A stretch of DNA of 64,000 nt, taken from NCBI RefSeq assembly GCF_001439695.1, contig NZ_JYLL01000031.1:1-64000 (forward strand). The letters are read 5' to 3'. The stretch is from Pseudomonas veronii (GTDB lineage Bacteria; Pseudomonadota; Gammaproteobacteria; Pseudomonadales; Pseudomonadaceae). The position numbers were made by a program, and so were the translations under genes. Of this stretch, positions 17,183 to 25,094 are shown piece after piece; positions within the stretch are counted from its first letter, which is position 1, and each line of letters begins with the position of its first letter. The notes beneath the pieces are model-generated. The model was not told where the DNA came from. It saw only the letters and a list, made by a program, of their open reading frames with translations, and did no database searches.

Positions 17183-17355
17183 TTGCTTGCCCCTTGAGTC
17201 GAGGTGGGTACACCGAAACGGTTGCCGACGATGTTCGGGTCGACACTGACGTGCGAATCCCGGATGAACAGCCACCACAGCACGCTCAGCAGCACGAGCT
17301 TGATCAGCACCGCGGTGAGTAGATGGCGTAGTAGGCGTTTGTCGGAAATAGTCAT
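17179..17355 (-). CDS. cydP: cytochrome oxidase small accessory subunit CydP
   Basis: A short gene of 58 residues, MTISDKRLLRHLLTAVLIKL and onwards, with one membrane helix (about 11-30), the segment LWWLFIRDSHVSV and a tail ending GASK. It matches the CydP family of small proteins encoded just upstream of cydA in many pseudomonads and relatives. Its TGA overlaps the cydA GTG start. No clear ribosome-binding site precedes the ATG at 17355, and a possible sigma54 promoter would place transcription initiation only about two bases upstream, which would make the message almost leaderless. Confidence 0.8.
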   Translation of the reverse strand: MTISDKRLLRHLLTAVLIKLVLLSVLWWLFIRDSHVSVDPNIVGNRFGVPTSTQGASK

Positions 17356-17367
17356 GTCTATGCACTA

Positions 17368-17383
17368 AGCACAGGGCATGCCA
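17368..17383 (-). promoter_or_regulatory. candidate sigma54 promoter for the cyd operon
   Basis: On the minus strand TGGCATGCCCTGTGCT matches the -24/-12 consensus TGGCACG-N4-TTGCW closely, with the GG and GC dinucleotides 12 bases apart. The expected start is near 17357. It lies about 100 bases downstream of TGGCA/TGCCA dyads resembling those in front of the FisR-regulated sulfide genes. The short distance to the cydP ATG is a reason for caution. Confidence 0.45.
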
Positions 17384-17471
17384 AAGCCAGATCTTCTATT
17401 TTTATCGTTATAAAACAATTTGTTATGAGTTTTTTAGCGGTAGCCCTGGCGCACCGCTGCTGGTCAATGCG

Positions 17472-17504
17472 CTGCCAGTCTGGCAGCTTGGCAGTCACTG
17501 GCAG
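17472..17504. promoter_or_regulatory. candidate FisR binding sites upstream of cydP
   Basis: CTGCCAGTCTGGCAG (17472-17486) is a perfect 15-base palindrome, followed by two further TGGCAG half-sites at 17489-17494 and 17499-17504. The same TGCCA/TGGCA words occur at 18881-18918 before the sulfide genes. Relative to the predicted cyd start they sit at about -115 to -148, a usual distance for sigma54 activator sites. Confidence 0.5.
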
Positions 17505-17514
17505 TCGTAGAGGG

Positions 17515-18846
17515 CTAGGCCAGGCCTTGTTCCTTCAGGCGCCGGTACAAGGTCCGGTCGCTGATCCCCAGGTGCTTGGCCAGTTCGCTGCGGGTGCCTT
17601 TGAATGTGGCCAGGGCCTGCGCCAGCGTGCTGCCGTCGAACGGCGTCGAAGCCGCAGGCGCAGCCTGAGGTGGCGGCGCCACGGAGGCCTGGGGTAAATG
17701 GATGGCGCGGATGACCCCATCGTCAGCAAACAGGCTCGCCCTTTCCAGGACGTTGCGTAACTCACGCACATTGCCTGGCCATGAGTACTGCTGCAGGGCT
17801 GCCAGGGCTTCGGCATCGATGGTCAGTCGACGTTTGCCGGCACCACGCCGTTGCAGGAATGAATTCACCAGCAAGGCGATGTCTTCTACCCGGTTGCGCA
17901 AGGGCGGCAAATGAATGGGGAAGGCGCTGATGCGGTAGTACAGGTCCTGCCTGAACTCGCCTTTTTCCATCATTTTTTCCAGCGGCTTGTGGGTGGCGGC
18001 AATCAACCTGAAATTGGCGTGGAAGGTCTCGACACTGCCGACCCGGCGATAGGTGCCCGATTCGATCAGGCGCAACAGTTTGACCTGCATGGCCAACGGC
18101 ACATCGCCAATCTCATCCAGGAACAATGTGCCGCCCTGGGCGGTTTCGACCAAGCCGGGCTTGCGGGTGATGGCGCCGGTGAAGGCGCCTTTTTCATGGC
18201 CGAACAGCTCGCTCTCAAAGAGTGTTTCGGTCAAGCCCGAGCAATCCACCACGACAAACGGCCCGCTGGCCCGTTCGCTGGTTTCATGGACGGCGCGCGC
18301 GAACAGCTCCTTGCCGGTACCCGACTCGCCCAGGAGCAGCACCGGCAGCATGGACGGCGCCACCCGCTGCAGTTCCGACAGGGCAAGGTTGAAGGCCGGT
18401 GAACAGCCGACCAGCCCTTCGTTGCTCGGCCGCGCCGAGGCGCTGCGCACCAGCGTCAGGCGCTCAACATAAGCGGTGATCACCCCATGTTCGTCGAGGA
18501 TCGGCCGTAATTCGACGTCGACATGCTCAGGCCCCCGAGGCGTGTGGTGGATGTGCAAGACACGATCCGGCCCGCGCTTTTCCTGGGCCTTCTTCATCGG
18601 GCAATTCTCACCCGCCTGGTCACAAGGGACGTCGTAATGGTGTGAGATCTGATAACACTTATGGCCGATAAAGGGTTTGTCAGCGCTGCCGAACTGGCGC
18701 TGATAGGCCGTGTTGGCTGCCAGGATGTTGTAGTCCGGATCGAGCACGATCATCGGATTGGGTTCGTGTTCCAGAAACGAAACAAGCGACTGCACTTGAT
18801 CCGGGTGTGGAACGGCGTTGGCTGGGGTAGGCAGAAAAGTCTTCAT
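17515..18846 (-). CDS. fisR: FisR-type sigma54-dependent sulfane-sulfur regulator
   Basis: The 443-residue enhancer-binding protein has an N-terminal PAS-like sensor domain (about 15-115), a central AAA+ domain (about 140-365: Walker A GESGTGKE, the sigma54-contact motif GAFTGA, Walker B GTLFLDEIGD, WPGNVREL) and a C-terminal Fis-type helix-turn-helix. The sensor domain has Cys64, Cys75 and Cys82 in the spacing C-X10-C-X6-C, the spacing I recall for Cupriavidus FisR, which senses sulfane sulfur. ATG 18846 is preferred for AGGAG five bases upstream; ATGs at 18849 and 18873 are alternatives. It is divergent from the sulfide-oxidation operon, its likely target, and lies upstream of cyd on the same strand. 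Confidence 0.85.
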   Translation of the reverse strand: MKTFLPTPANAVPHPDQVQSLVSFLEHEPNPMIVLDPDYNILAANTAYQRQFGSADKPFIGHKCYQISHHYDVPCDQAGENCPMKKAQEKRGPDRVLHIHHTPRGPEHVDVELRPILDEHGVITAYVERLTLVRSASARPSNEGLVGCSPAFNLALSELQRVAPSMLPVLLLGESGTGKELFARAVHETSERASGPFVVVDCSGLTETLFESELFGHEKGAFTGAITRKPGLVETAQGGTLFLDEIGDVPLAMQVKLLRLIESGTYRRVGSVETFHANFRLIAATHKPLEKMMEKGEFRQDLYYRISAFPIHLPPLRNRVEDIALLVNSFLQRRGAGKRRLTIDAEALAALQQYSWPGNVRELRNVLERASLFADDGVIRAIHLPQASVAPPPQAAPAASTPFDGSTLAQALATFKGTRSELAKHLGISDRTLYRRLKEQGLA

Positions 18847-18880
18847 CATGGCTCCTGGAATCCATTTTTCCATCCTGTTG

Positions 18881-18918
18881 TGGCACTGCCACCTCTGTCA
18901 AGGCACTGCCAATGGCAG
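18881..18918. promoter_or_regulatory. candidate FisR binding sites between fisR and the sulfide operon
   Basis: Two dyads, TGGCACTGCCA (18881-18891) and CTGCCAATGGCAG (18906-18918), have centres about 26 bases apart. They lie about 124-161 bases before the predicted sigma54 start of the persulfide dioxygenase gene and 35-70 bases upstream of the fisR ATG, so they could serve activation of the operon and autoregulation of fisR. A possible IHF-like site (AATCAATTGGATA, one mismatch in the TTR part) lies at 18976-18988, between these sites and the promoter. Confidence 0.55.
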
Positions 18919-19015
18919 AAGAATCCCCCAGATACAGGCCTGAATACCCCTATACAGAAACACAAAGCCCAATAAAATCAATTGGATATTAGGCTATTTC
19001 GGCAAAACCATGGCC

Positions 19016-19031
19016 TGGCAAACTTATTGCT
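19016..19031 (+). promoter_or_regulatory. sigma54 promoter of the persulfide/sulfide oxidation operon
   Basis: TGGCAAACTTATTGCT matches the -24/-12 consensus, with GG and GC 12 bases apart. The predicted start is near 19042. This excludes the in-frame ATG at 19032 as initiation codon and supports ATG 19089, which has TAAGGAG upstream. Confidence 0.75.
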
Positions 19032-19088
19032 ATGTCAGTCCTTAGTCTAAGCGGCTCGAAAAAAAAGCCCCCCCTAAGGAGACAGTTC

Positions 19089-19967
19089 ATGCGCGTCAAA
19101 CTTCACGTCGAAGGCTTCTTCGACTCTGCCACCAACACCGTCAGCTATCTGGTACTGGACGAGACCACCCTCCACTGCGCGATCATCGACAGCGTATTGG
19201 ATTACGACCCTAAATCCGGCCACACCGCCACCACGTCCGCCGACCGCCTGATCACCCGGGTGAGCGAGCTGAATGCGCAGGTCGAGTGGATTCTCGAGAC
19301 CCACGTCCACGCCGACCACCTGACCGCCGCGCCCTACCTGAAAGAAAAGCTCGGCGGGAAGATCGGCATCGGCAGCCAGATTTCGACGGTACAAAAGGTC
19401 TTCGGCACGCTGTTCAATGCCGGTAGCGATATGCCCCGCGACGGCAGTCAGTTCGATCACCTGTTCGTCAACGACGAGTCGTTCAGCATTGGCACGCTGC
19501 ACTGCACCGCACTGCATACACCCGGCCATACGCCGGCCTGCATGACTTATGTCGTCAGCGATGGCAGCGAAACGGCGGCCTTCGTCGGCGACACGCTGTT
19601 CATGCCCGACTACGGCACCGCCCGCTGTGACTTCCCCGGCGGCAATGCGCGCACGCTGTTCCAGTCAATCAACAAAGTGTTGAGCCTGCCGGCGGATACA
19701 TTGCTGTATATGTGCCACGACTACCAGCCGGGCGGCCGCGAGGTGCAATTCGTCAGCACCGTTGCCGAACAGCGCGAGCAGAACGTGCATGTGCGTAATG
19801 GCATCAGTGAGGAGGAGTTCGTGGCGATGCGTACCAAGCGGGATGCCTCGATGGACATGCCGACCCTGATCCTGCCCTCGGTCCAGGTCAACATGCGAGC
19901 CGGGCATTTGCCCGAGCCTGAATCGAACGGGATTCGCTACCTGAAAATCCCACTCAACGTCGCCTGA
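19089..19967 (+). CDS. persulfide dioxygenase, metallo-beta-lactamase fold (Blh/ETHE1-like)
   Basis: The 292-residue enzyme has the metallo-beta-lactamase signature THVHADH (about residues 75-81), then HTPGHTPACM and FVGDTLFMPDYGTARCDFPGG, giving the His/Asp ligands of a mononuclear iron site. Together with the SQR downstream this fits a persulfide dioxygenase that converts glutathione persulfide to sulfite. The active-site Asp-rich DTLF...GTARCDF stretch is typical of this subgroup. The start follows TAAGGAG at 19075-19081. It is the first gene of a three-gene operon headed by a sigma54 promoter. Confidence 0.88.
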   Translation: MRVKLHVEGFFDSATNTVSYLVLDETTLHCAIIDSVLDYDPKSGHTATTSADRLITRVSELNAQVEWILETHVHADHLTAAPYLKEKLGGKIGIGSQISTVQKVFGTLFNAGSDMPRDGSQFDHLFVNDESFSIGTLHCTALHTPGHTPACMTYVVSDGSETAAFVGDTLFMPDYGTARCDFPGGNARTLFQSINKVLSLPADTLLYMCHDYQPGGREVQFVSTVAEQREQNVHVRNGISEEEFVAMRTKRDASMDMPTLILPSVQVNMRAGHLPEPESNGIRYLKIPLNVA

Positions 19968-20022
19968 CATTCCCCCCACCCTAAAAAAAATCATAAGAAA
20001 AATACCCATAACGGAGACACTT

Positions 20023-21693
20023 ATGGATATCCGCCGCCTTGCGCCTGCTTTATCAGTATCAGAACAGATTTTCCCCAGCCAATTGGCCGAACTGAAAGCC
20101 GCCGGCTTTCGTGCCGTCATCTGCAACCGCCCCGATGGCGAAGGCAGTGACCAACCGTTGTTTGCCGAAATCAAACGCGCCGCCGACGCGGTCGGCATCG
20201 AAGCGCACTACCTTCCCGCCGAGTCGGGCAAAGTCACCGACGAGCAGGGGATTGCCTTCGGCGAGTTGCTGGAAACGCTGCCCAAACCGGTGTTGGCTTA
20301 TTGCCGGTCCGGGATGCGCTCGACAACGATGTGGGCGCTGTCGCAAGCAGGTCAGCACGACCTGCCGCACATCGTCGAAAGCGCCAAAAAAGCCGGCTTC
20401 GATATGAAAGGCGTGATCCGGCGGATCGCGAACCAGGGCCGCACGCCGGTCGAAGTGGCCGAAGCACAACATACCGTGGTCATCATCGGTGCCGGCGCGG
20501 CGGGTATCGCCACCGCCTCCAGCCTGCTGGCCCGCGCGCCGGGGCTCGACATTGCGATCGTCGACCCGGCCGATGTGCATTACTACCAACCCGGCTGGAC
20601 GCTGGTCGGTGGCGGTGTGTTCGATGCGCGCCAAACGGCGCACACCATGGGCACCACCCTGCCCCGCGGCGTGCATTGGATCAAGGCGGCGGTGGCGGCT
20701 TTCGAACCCGAGCGAAATGCGGTGATTCTGGATGGCTGCCGGGTCGTCAAATACGAGCAACTGATTGTGTGCCCCGGCCTGAAGCTCGATTGGCATGCCA
20801 TCGAGGGGTTGTCGGAGACCCTCGGCCGCAACGGCGTGACCTCCAATTACCTGTATCACCTGGCACCTTATACCTGGGAAAAGGTCCAGCAACTGCGGGG
20901 TGGCCGGGCGATTTTCACGCAGCCGCCGATGCCGATCAAATGCGCCGGGGCGCCGCAAAAAGCCATGTACTTATCGGCCGACCACTGGAAACGCAGCGGT
21001 GTGCTGGATGCCGTCGAGATCGAGTTCTACAGCGCCGGCGCGGCGCTGTTCGGGGTTCCCGACTATGTGCCCGCGCTGATGGAATACGTCACCGCTTACG
21101 GCATCGACCTGAATTTCGGCAACACCCTCACCCGCGTCGATGGCCCGGCGCGGACGGCCACGTTCAGCGGCGTGAACCCGGATGGCAGCCCCCGTGTGCT
21201 GACCCGTGAGTTTGATTTGCTGCACGTGGTGCCACCGCAGGTCGCGCCGGACTTCATTCGGGTCAGCCCGCTGGCTGACGCGGCCGGCTGGATCGATGTC
21301 GACCCCGCCACGCTGCGTCACAAAACCTTTGCCAATATCCATGCGCTGGGCGACGCGGCCAACACGAGCAACGCCAAGACCGCGGCCGCTGCGCGCAAGC
21401 AGGCGCCGGTGGTGGCGCATAACGTGCTGGCGGCCATGGGCAAGGCCAACGGTTGCGCGCAGTACGACGGTTACGGCTCCTGCCCGCTGACGGTGGAGCG
21501 CGGCAAGATCGTCCTGGCGGAGTTCACCTATGGCGGCAAGGTCGCCCCCAGCTTCCCGTCATGGCTGATCGACGGCACCCGCCCTTCCCGGCTGGCGTGG
21601 CTGCTCAAAGAGCGGATTCTTCCGCCGCTGTATTGGAAGGGTATGCTCAAGGGCCGCGAATGGCTGGCGAAACCCGAGTTGACCGACCAATGA
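20023..21693 (+). CDS. sqr: DUF442 domain fused to type II sulfide:quinone oxidoreductase
   Basis: A 556-residue fusion. Residues about 1-110 are a DUF442/protein-tyrosine-phosphatase-like domain with the CX5R loop AYCRSGMRS (Cys94). Residues about 150-556 are a flavoprotein beginning VVIIGAGAAGIATASSLL. The SQR part resembles the human SQOR class: IKCAGAPQKAMYLS gives Cys307 and YGSCPL gives Cys487, matching the redox-active pair; the PPQVAPDFI and DVDPATLRHKTFANIHALGDA segments also match. It oxidises sulfide to persulfide and passes electrons to quinone at the inner membrane. It has AACGGAGACACTT before the ATG, and the persulfide product would feed the upstream dioxygenase. Confidence 0.9.
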   Translation: MDIRRLAPALSVSEQIFPSQLAELKAAGFRAVICNRPDGEGSDQPLFAEIKRAADAVGIEAHYLPAESGKVTDEQGIAFGELLETLPKPVLAYCRSGMRSTTMWALSQAGQHDLPHIVESAKKAGFDMKGVIRRIANQGRTPVEVAEAQHTVVIIGAGAAGIATASSLLARAPGLDIAIVDPADVHYYQPGWTLVGGGVFDARQTAHTMGTTLPRGVHWIKAAVAAFEPERNAVILDGCRVVKYEQLIVCPGLKLDWHAIEGLSETLGRNGVTSNYLYHLAPYTWEKVQQLRGGRAIFTQPPMPIKCAGAPQKAMYLSADHWKRSGVLDAVEIEFYSAGAALFGVPDYVPALMEYVTAYGIDLNFGNTLTRVDGPARTATFSGVNPDGSPRVLTREFDLLHVVPPQVAPDFIRVSPLADAAGWIDVDPATLRHKTFANIHALGDAANTSNAKTAAAARKQAPVVAHNVLAAMGKANGCAQYDGYGSCPLTVERGKIVLAEFTYGGKVAPSFPSWLIDGTRPSRLAWLLKERILPPLYWKGMLKGREWLAKPELTDQ

Positions 21694-21721
21694 AATCAGC
21701 GCTGAACGCAAGGAGACTGAG

Positions 21722-22528
21722 ATGATCATCGTCTTACTGCTCGGGCTGACAGTCGGCGTGATTCTGGCCCTGACCGGCGCCGGCGGCGGCATACTCGCGG
21801 TGCCGTTGCTGGTGTTTGGGGCGGGCTTGAGCATGGCCGAGGCCGGGCCCATCGGGTTGTTGGCGGTGGGCCTGGCCGCGACGCTGGGCGCGGTGATGGG
21901 CCTGAAAAACGGCACCGTCCGCTACAAGGCGGCGCTGTTGATCGCCACCGCCGGGATCATCTGCTCGCCCCTGGGCCTGTGGTTGGCGCAGCGCACGCCG
22001 AATCGCCCGTTGACGATCCTGTTTGCCTGCGTGCTGATGTACGTGGCGCTCCGGGTATTCAAACGGTCGTTGCCGCCGTCCCCGGCGTCGAAGGCCGCCG
22101 TCGCGACCAAACCGCCGCCCTGCGTATTGGACGCCCAACGCGGCAAGCTGAACTGGACGGCGCCGTGCGCCTGGGCGCTCACGGTGTCGGGCGTGATCGC
22201 GGGCGGGCTTTCGGGGTTGCTCGGCGTGGGTGGCGGCTTTGTGATGGTGCCGGCGCTGCAGCGCTACACCAATTTGACCGCGCAGTCGGTGCTGGCGACG
22301 TCGCTGGCGGTGATTGCGCTGGTGTCGATGGCTGGCGTGGCCGCCAGCTCGGCGGCCGGGCATTTGCAGTGGGCCGTGGCCCTGCCGTTCTCCGTGGGCG
22401 CCTTGTTTGGAATGGCCGGCGGGCGCCTGATCGCGGCGCGGCTGGCAGGCCCGCACTTGCAACGCGGATTTGCCGCCGTGTCGATGCTGGTGGCGGTGGC
22501 CCTGCTGGTCAAAGCGCTTGGATCATGA
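21722..22528 (+). CDS. TauE/SafE-family sulfite (anion) exporter
   Basis: A 268-residue polytopic protein with eight or so hydrophobic helices in two halves. Each half begins with a glycine-rich motif: ALTGAGGGILAVPLLVFG in the first and GLLGVGGGFVMVPAL in the second, the signature repeats of TauE/SafE (DUF81) transporters. AAGGAGACTGAG precedes the ATG. In this operon it most likely exports sulfite or thiosulfate formed by SQR and the dioxygenase. A basic/Pro-rich loop lies at about 118-140. Confidence 0.87.
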   Translation: MIIVLLLGLTVGVILALTGAGGGILAVPLLVFGAGLSMAEAGPIGLLAVGLAATLGAVMGLKNGTVRYKAALLIATAGIICSPLGLWLAQRTPNRPLTILFACVLMYVALRVFKRSLPPSPASKAAVATKPPPCVLDAQRGKLNWTAPCAWALTVSGVIAGGLSGLLGVGGGFVMVPALQRYTNLTAQSVLATSLAVIALVSMAGVAASSAAGHLQWAVALPFSVGALFGMAGGRLIAARLAGPHLQRGFAAVSMLVAVALLVKALGS

Positions 22529-22547
22529 GCGCGGATTCCCGACTTTC

Positions 22548-22570
22548 CAGGCGTGCGTGAAACACGCCTG
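22548..22570 (+). terminator. hairpin after the sulfide operon
   Basis: CAGGCGTG (22548-22555) and CACGCCTG (22563-22570) form an eight-base stem with a seven-base loop, 20 bases past the TauE stop. No T-run follows, so it may be a processing or weak termination site. The rest of the 22571-22925 gap is AT-rich compared with its surroundings and contains no gene I can support; the promoter of the next small gene is presumably there. Confidence 0.5.
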
Positions 22571-22925
22571 TCAGGGTTCAACGTCACGCTTCGGTCGTGC
22601 CTGGCAGGCGTGGGCATTGGCGCGCCATCGTGGCAGCCGTTGATCACCCGGGCCGCCAAGATACAAGTACCCGCGCGATACGTTATTAGATAAAGGCTAA
22701 ATAAATATCCAACTTATCGGCTGAATCGAATCACTGGCTTAATCCGAGAAAATACTATAAGTGCGCGCGCAACATTATAAATCGCATGAATATGCACCCC
22801 AAAGGAATTGAACTTTACCGCCTCACCCCGTTAGCCATTAGTCGAATACTGCCTTTCGCGGACAGCGTTTTATAGTGTGTAATAGAAAAATCACCCACTA
22901 TTAAAATCGACTCCCGGTACTTTGA

Positions 22926-23159
22926 ATGTCGCCCATCCCCTCTTCACCGAATACCCTTCCGATAAATGAGGAACTGTTGCAATTACTCCAAGCGACGGCT
23001 AACGCCCAAACCGCCTGGATGACAACCGTCAATCATTTGGAAGCGGCCTGTGATGAGGTATGGCTGGCTCGCATGTGGGAAGTGGAACACCTTGAAAATC
23101 AATACAGGGCCTGCCAGGACCAGCTGTTTTCCTATCTGAAAAAAGCGATCAAGATCTAG
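22926..23159 (+). CDS. small hypothetical protein
   Basis: A 77-residue acidic, helix-rich protein with no signal peptide. Residues about 15-70 could form a two-helix coil, with WMTTVNHLEAACDEVW and HLENQYRACQDQLF heptad-like patterns. The ATG follows directly on an in-frame TGA, and no good ribosome-binding site is visible. The gene sits alone in an AT-rich stretch. I do not recognise a family. The amino-acid pattern looks like real protein rather than a shadow, but the evidence is limited. Confidence 0.45.
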   Translation: MSPIPSSPNTLPINEELLQLLQATANAQTAWMTTVNHLEAACDEVWLARMWEVEHLENQYRACQDQLFSYLKKAIKI

Positions 23160-23511
23160 ACTTATCAGTACGGCCCTGCACTCTTTTCGGTCGTTCGCGC
23201 GCCGAAAACAGCGCCCGCCAGAACTCGGGCCGGCTGAATATTCGACTAAAGTACAAAGCCGCACTACGCGTGTCGAAAAAGCCACCTTAGTTGAATAACC
23301 GACAACTCCGCCAACGCCCGACAGACGTGGAGCTGTATCCTTTCAGTCGCACCGCCAATCAATCTCCCTCGCATCCTGATATTTTTCATACATGGCCCGA
23401 TTTGCCATCTGGATCAGCCTGACCGTCACACTAGTGCTAAAGCATTAAGAGGGATGGTCGACATTCAGGTGATAAAGGATCAATCAACCTGAGTTACTCA
23501 CTGGAGTCCAT
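23160..23511. other. intergenic region upstream of the chemoreceptor
   Basis: These 352 bases hold no supportable gene. TTTTCGG (23184-23190) and CCGAAAA (23202-23208) form a hairpin shortly after the small gene, a possible terminator without a strong T-run. Toward the end, TAAAG near 23437 followed by GTCGACAT is a poor match to a flagellar sigma28 promoter. A GGAG lies before the chemoreceptor ATG. Confidence 0.4.
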
Positions 23512-25068
23512 ATGTTCGGCTGGATCAGCAATATCCGAGTCAGTGCTAAATTAAGTTGGGGATTCGGCCTGGTACTGGGGCTTGCGTTGTTGCTGGCCGC
23601 GACCGGCTGGTACGCCGTGGTGGCATTGACCGACCGCGGGCTCAAGGTTGAGGAAATTGCGCAGGTCAGCGATTACACCAAAGACTTGCGGATCATTCGC
23701 TTGCGCATCGGTACGAACACCCAACCGGATGCCTATCAACCGCTGCAGCAAACCCTGGATCGCCTCGCAACCCACTTGGACAGCATCAGGGAAAAATTCA
23801 TCGACCCGCAGGATCAAGACCTGATTCAACAGCAGGAAAATGCAGTCAAAGGGTACGGGCAACTGCTGCATGACCTGGCCACGCCCAATATTGACCAGGC
23901 GGCCTTGTTTAAACGGATGGGTCAGTTGGGCGACGTGTTGCTCGACACCACGCAAAAGCTGATTGAGTCGCAAAACACCAAACGCGATTCGGATGCCGCG
24001 TCCGCCAAGGCCTCGCTGGGCCTCGTTGCGGCCCTGGCGCTGCTGCTGGGCGCGCTCGCCGCATGGGTGATCACACGGCAAATCGTCAATCCACTGCAGC
24101 ACACGCTCCAGGCGGTGAACCGCATTGCCCGGGGTGATTTGACCGAGCATGTGGCGGTGACCCGGCGCGATGAGCTGGGCCAACTGCAGTCGGGCCTTCA
24201 GCAGATGATGCTCAACCTTCATGAGCTGATCGATGGCATTCGATCCGGCGTTATTCAGGTTGCCAGCGCGGCCGAACAACTGTCGGCGGTGACCGAGCAA
24301 ACGAATTCGGGGATCAGCACCCAGAAAGCCGAAACAGATCATGTCGCCACCGCAATGAACGAGATGACCGCCACCGTCCACAACGTCGCACGCAACGCCG
24401 AGGAAGCTTCCGTCGCTGCGTCGGCCGCCGATCAGCAAGCCAGCGAGGGCGAGCAGATCGTGGGTGAAGCCATCGAGCAGATCCAGCGCCTGGCGACAGA
24501 ACTCAACCAGTCGGCAGACGCTGTGCGCCACCTCCAGGAACAGAGCGATAAAATCGGCGGTGTCCTGGACGTGATCAAAGCCGTCGCCCAGCAAACCAAC
24601 CTGCTGGCGCTGAACGCCGCGATTGAAGCCGCCCGCGCCGGAGAGGCCGGCCGTGGTTTTGCGGTGGTGGCCGACGAAGTGCGCAACCTCGCCCTGCGCA
24701 CCCAGCGCTCCACCGAAGAAATCGAGAGCCTGGTCGCCGGTGTGCAAAGCGGCACCCAAGCCGTGGCCTCGGGCATGGAAAGCAGCCTGTTGCTGAGCGA
24801 AAGCAGCGTGGAATGCACCCACCGTGCCGTCAGCGCGCTGGAGAACATCACCAGCAAGGTCTCGATCATTCAGGCCATGAATCAGCAGATTGCAACGGCG
24901 GCGGAACAGCAAAGCGCCGTCACCGAGGAGATCAATCGCAGCGTGATCAACGTTCGCGACATCTCCGACCAGACGGCCAACACCTGCGAGGAAACCGCCG
25001 CGTCGAGTAACGAACTGGCGCGGCTGGGACATGAGCTGGAACGGCTGGTGGAGCGTTTCAAGGTCTAG
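23512..25068 (+). CDS. methyl-accepting chemotaxis protein
   Basis: The 518-residue transmembrane chemoreceptor has a membrane helix at about 14-36, a periplasmic four-helix-bundle sensor (about 37-168), a second helix at about 170-190, a HAMP domain (about 190-245) and a long cytoplasmic coiled coil. The hairpin tip QQTNLLALNAAIEAARAGEAGRGFAVVADEVRNLA is nearly invariant across the family. Pairs of Glu/Gln flanking Ala-rich heptads provide methylation sites. The ligand is unknown; its neighbours on the 3' side are aromatic-catabolism genes, so a role in taxis to such compounds is possible. It converges with the MFS gene 26 bases away. Confidence 0.93.
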   Translation: MFGWISNIRVSAKLSWGFGLVLGLALLLAATGWYAVVALTDRGLKVEEIAQVSDYTKDLRIIRLRIGTNTQPDAYQPLQQTLDRLATHLDSIREKFIDPQDQDLIQQQENAVKGYGQLLHDLATPNIDQAALFKRMGQLGDVLLDTTQKLIESQNTKRDSDAASAKASLGLVAALALLLGALAAWVITRQIVNPLQHTLQAVNRIARGDLTEHVAVTRRDELGQLQSGLQQMMLNLHELIDGIRSGVIQVASAAEQLSAVTEQTNSGISTQKAETDHVATAMNEMTATVHNVARNAEEASVAASAADQQASEGEQIVGEAIEQIQRLATELNQSADAVRHLQEQSDKIGGVLDVIKAVAQQTNLLALNAAIEAARAGEAGRGFAVVADEVRNLALRTQRSTEEIESLVAGVQSGTQAVASGMESSLLLSESSVECTHRAVSALENITSKVSIIQAMNQQIATAAEQQSAVTEEINRSVINVRDISDQTANTCEETAASSNELARLGHELERLVERFKV

Positions 25069-25094
25069 GTGCGGCGGATCGCCAATATCGGTGC

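Noticed and set aside
17356..17514. ANR/Fnr box for the cyd operon
   Set aside because: No TTGAT-N4-ATCAA word is present; the nearest AT-rich dyad AACAAATTGTT does not fit.
19032..19088. ATG at 19032 as the start of the persulfide dioxygenase
   Set aside because: It would lie upstream of the predicted sigma54 start and has no ribosome-binding site, whereas ATG 19089 follows TAAGGAG and gives the family N-terminus.
22776..22875. A 29-codon frame starting ATGAATATGCACCCC
   Set aside because: Very short, no ribosome-binding site, no family resemblance.
23430..23475. Sigma28 promoter before the chemoreceptor
   Set aside because: TAAAG is present, but the -10 part matches GCCGATAA in only about five of eight positions and the spacing is off by one.
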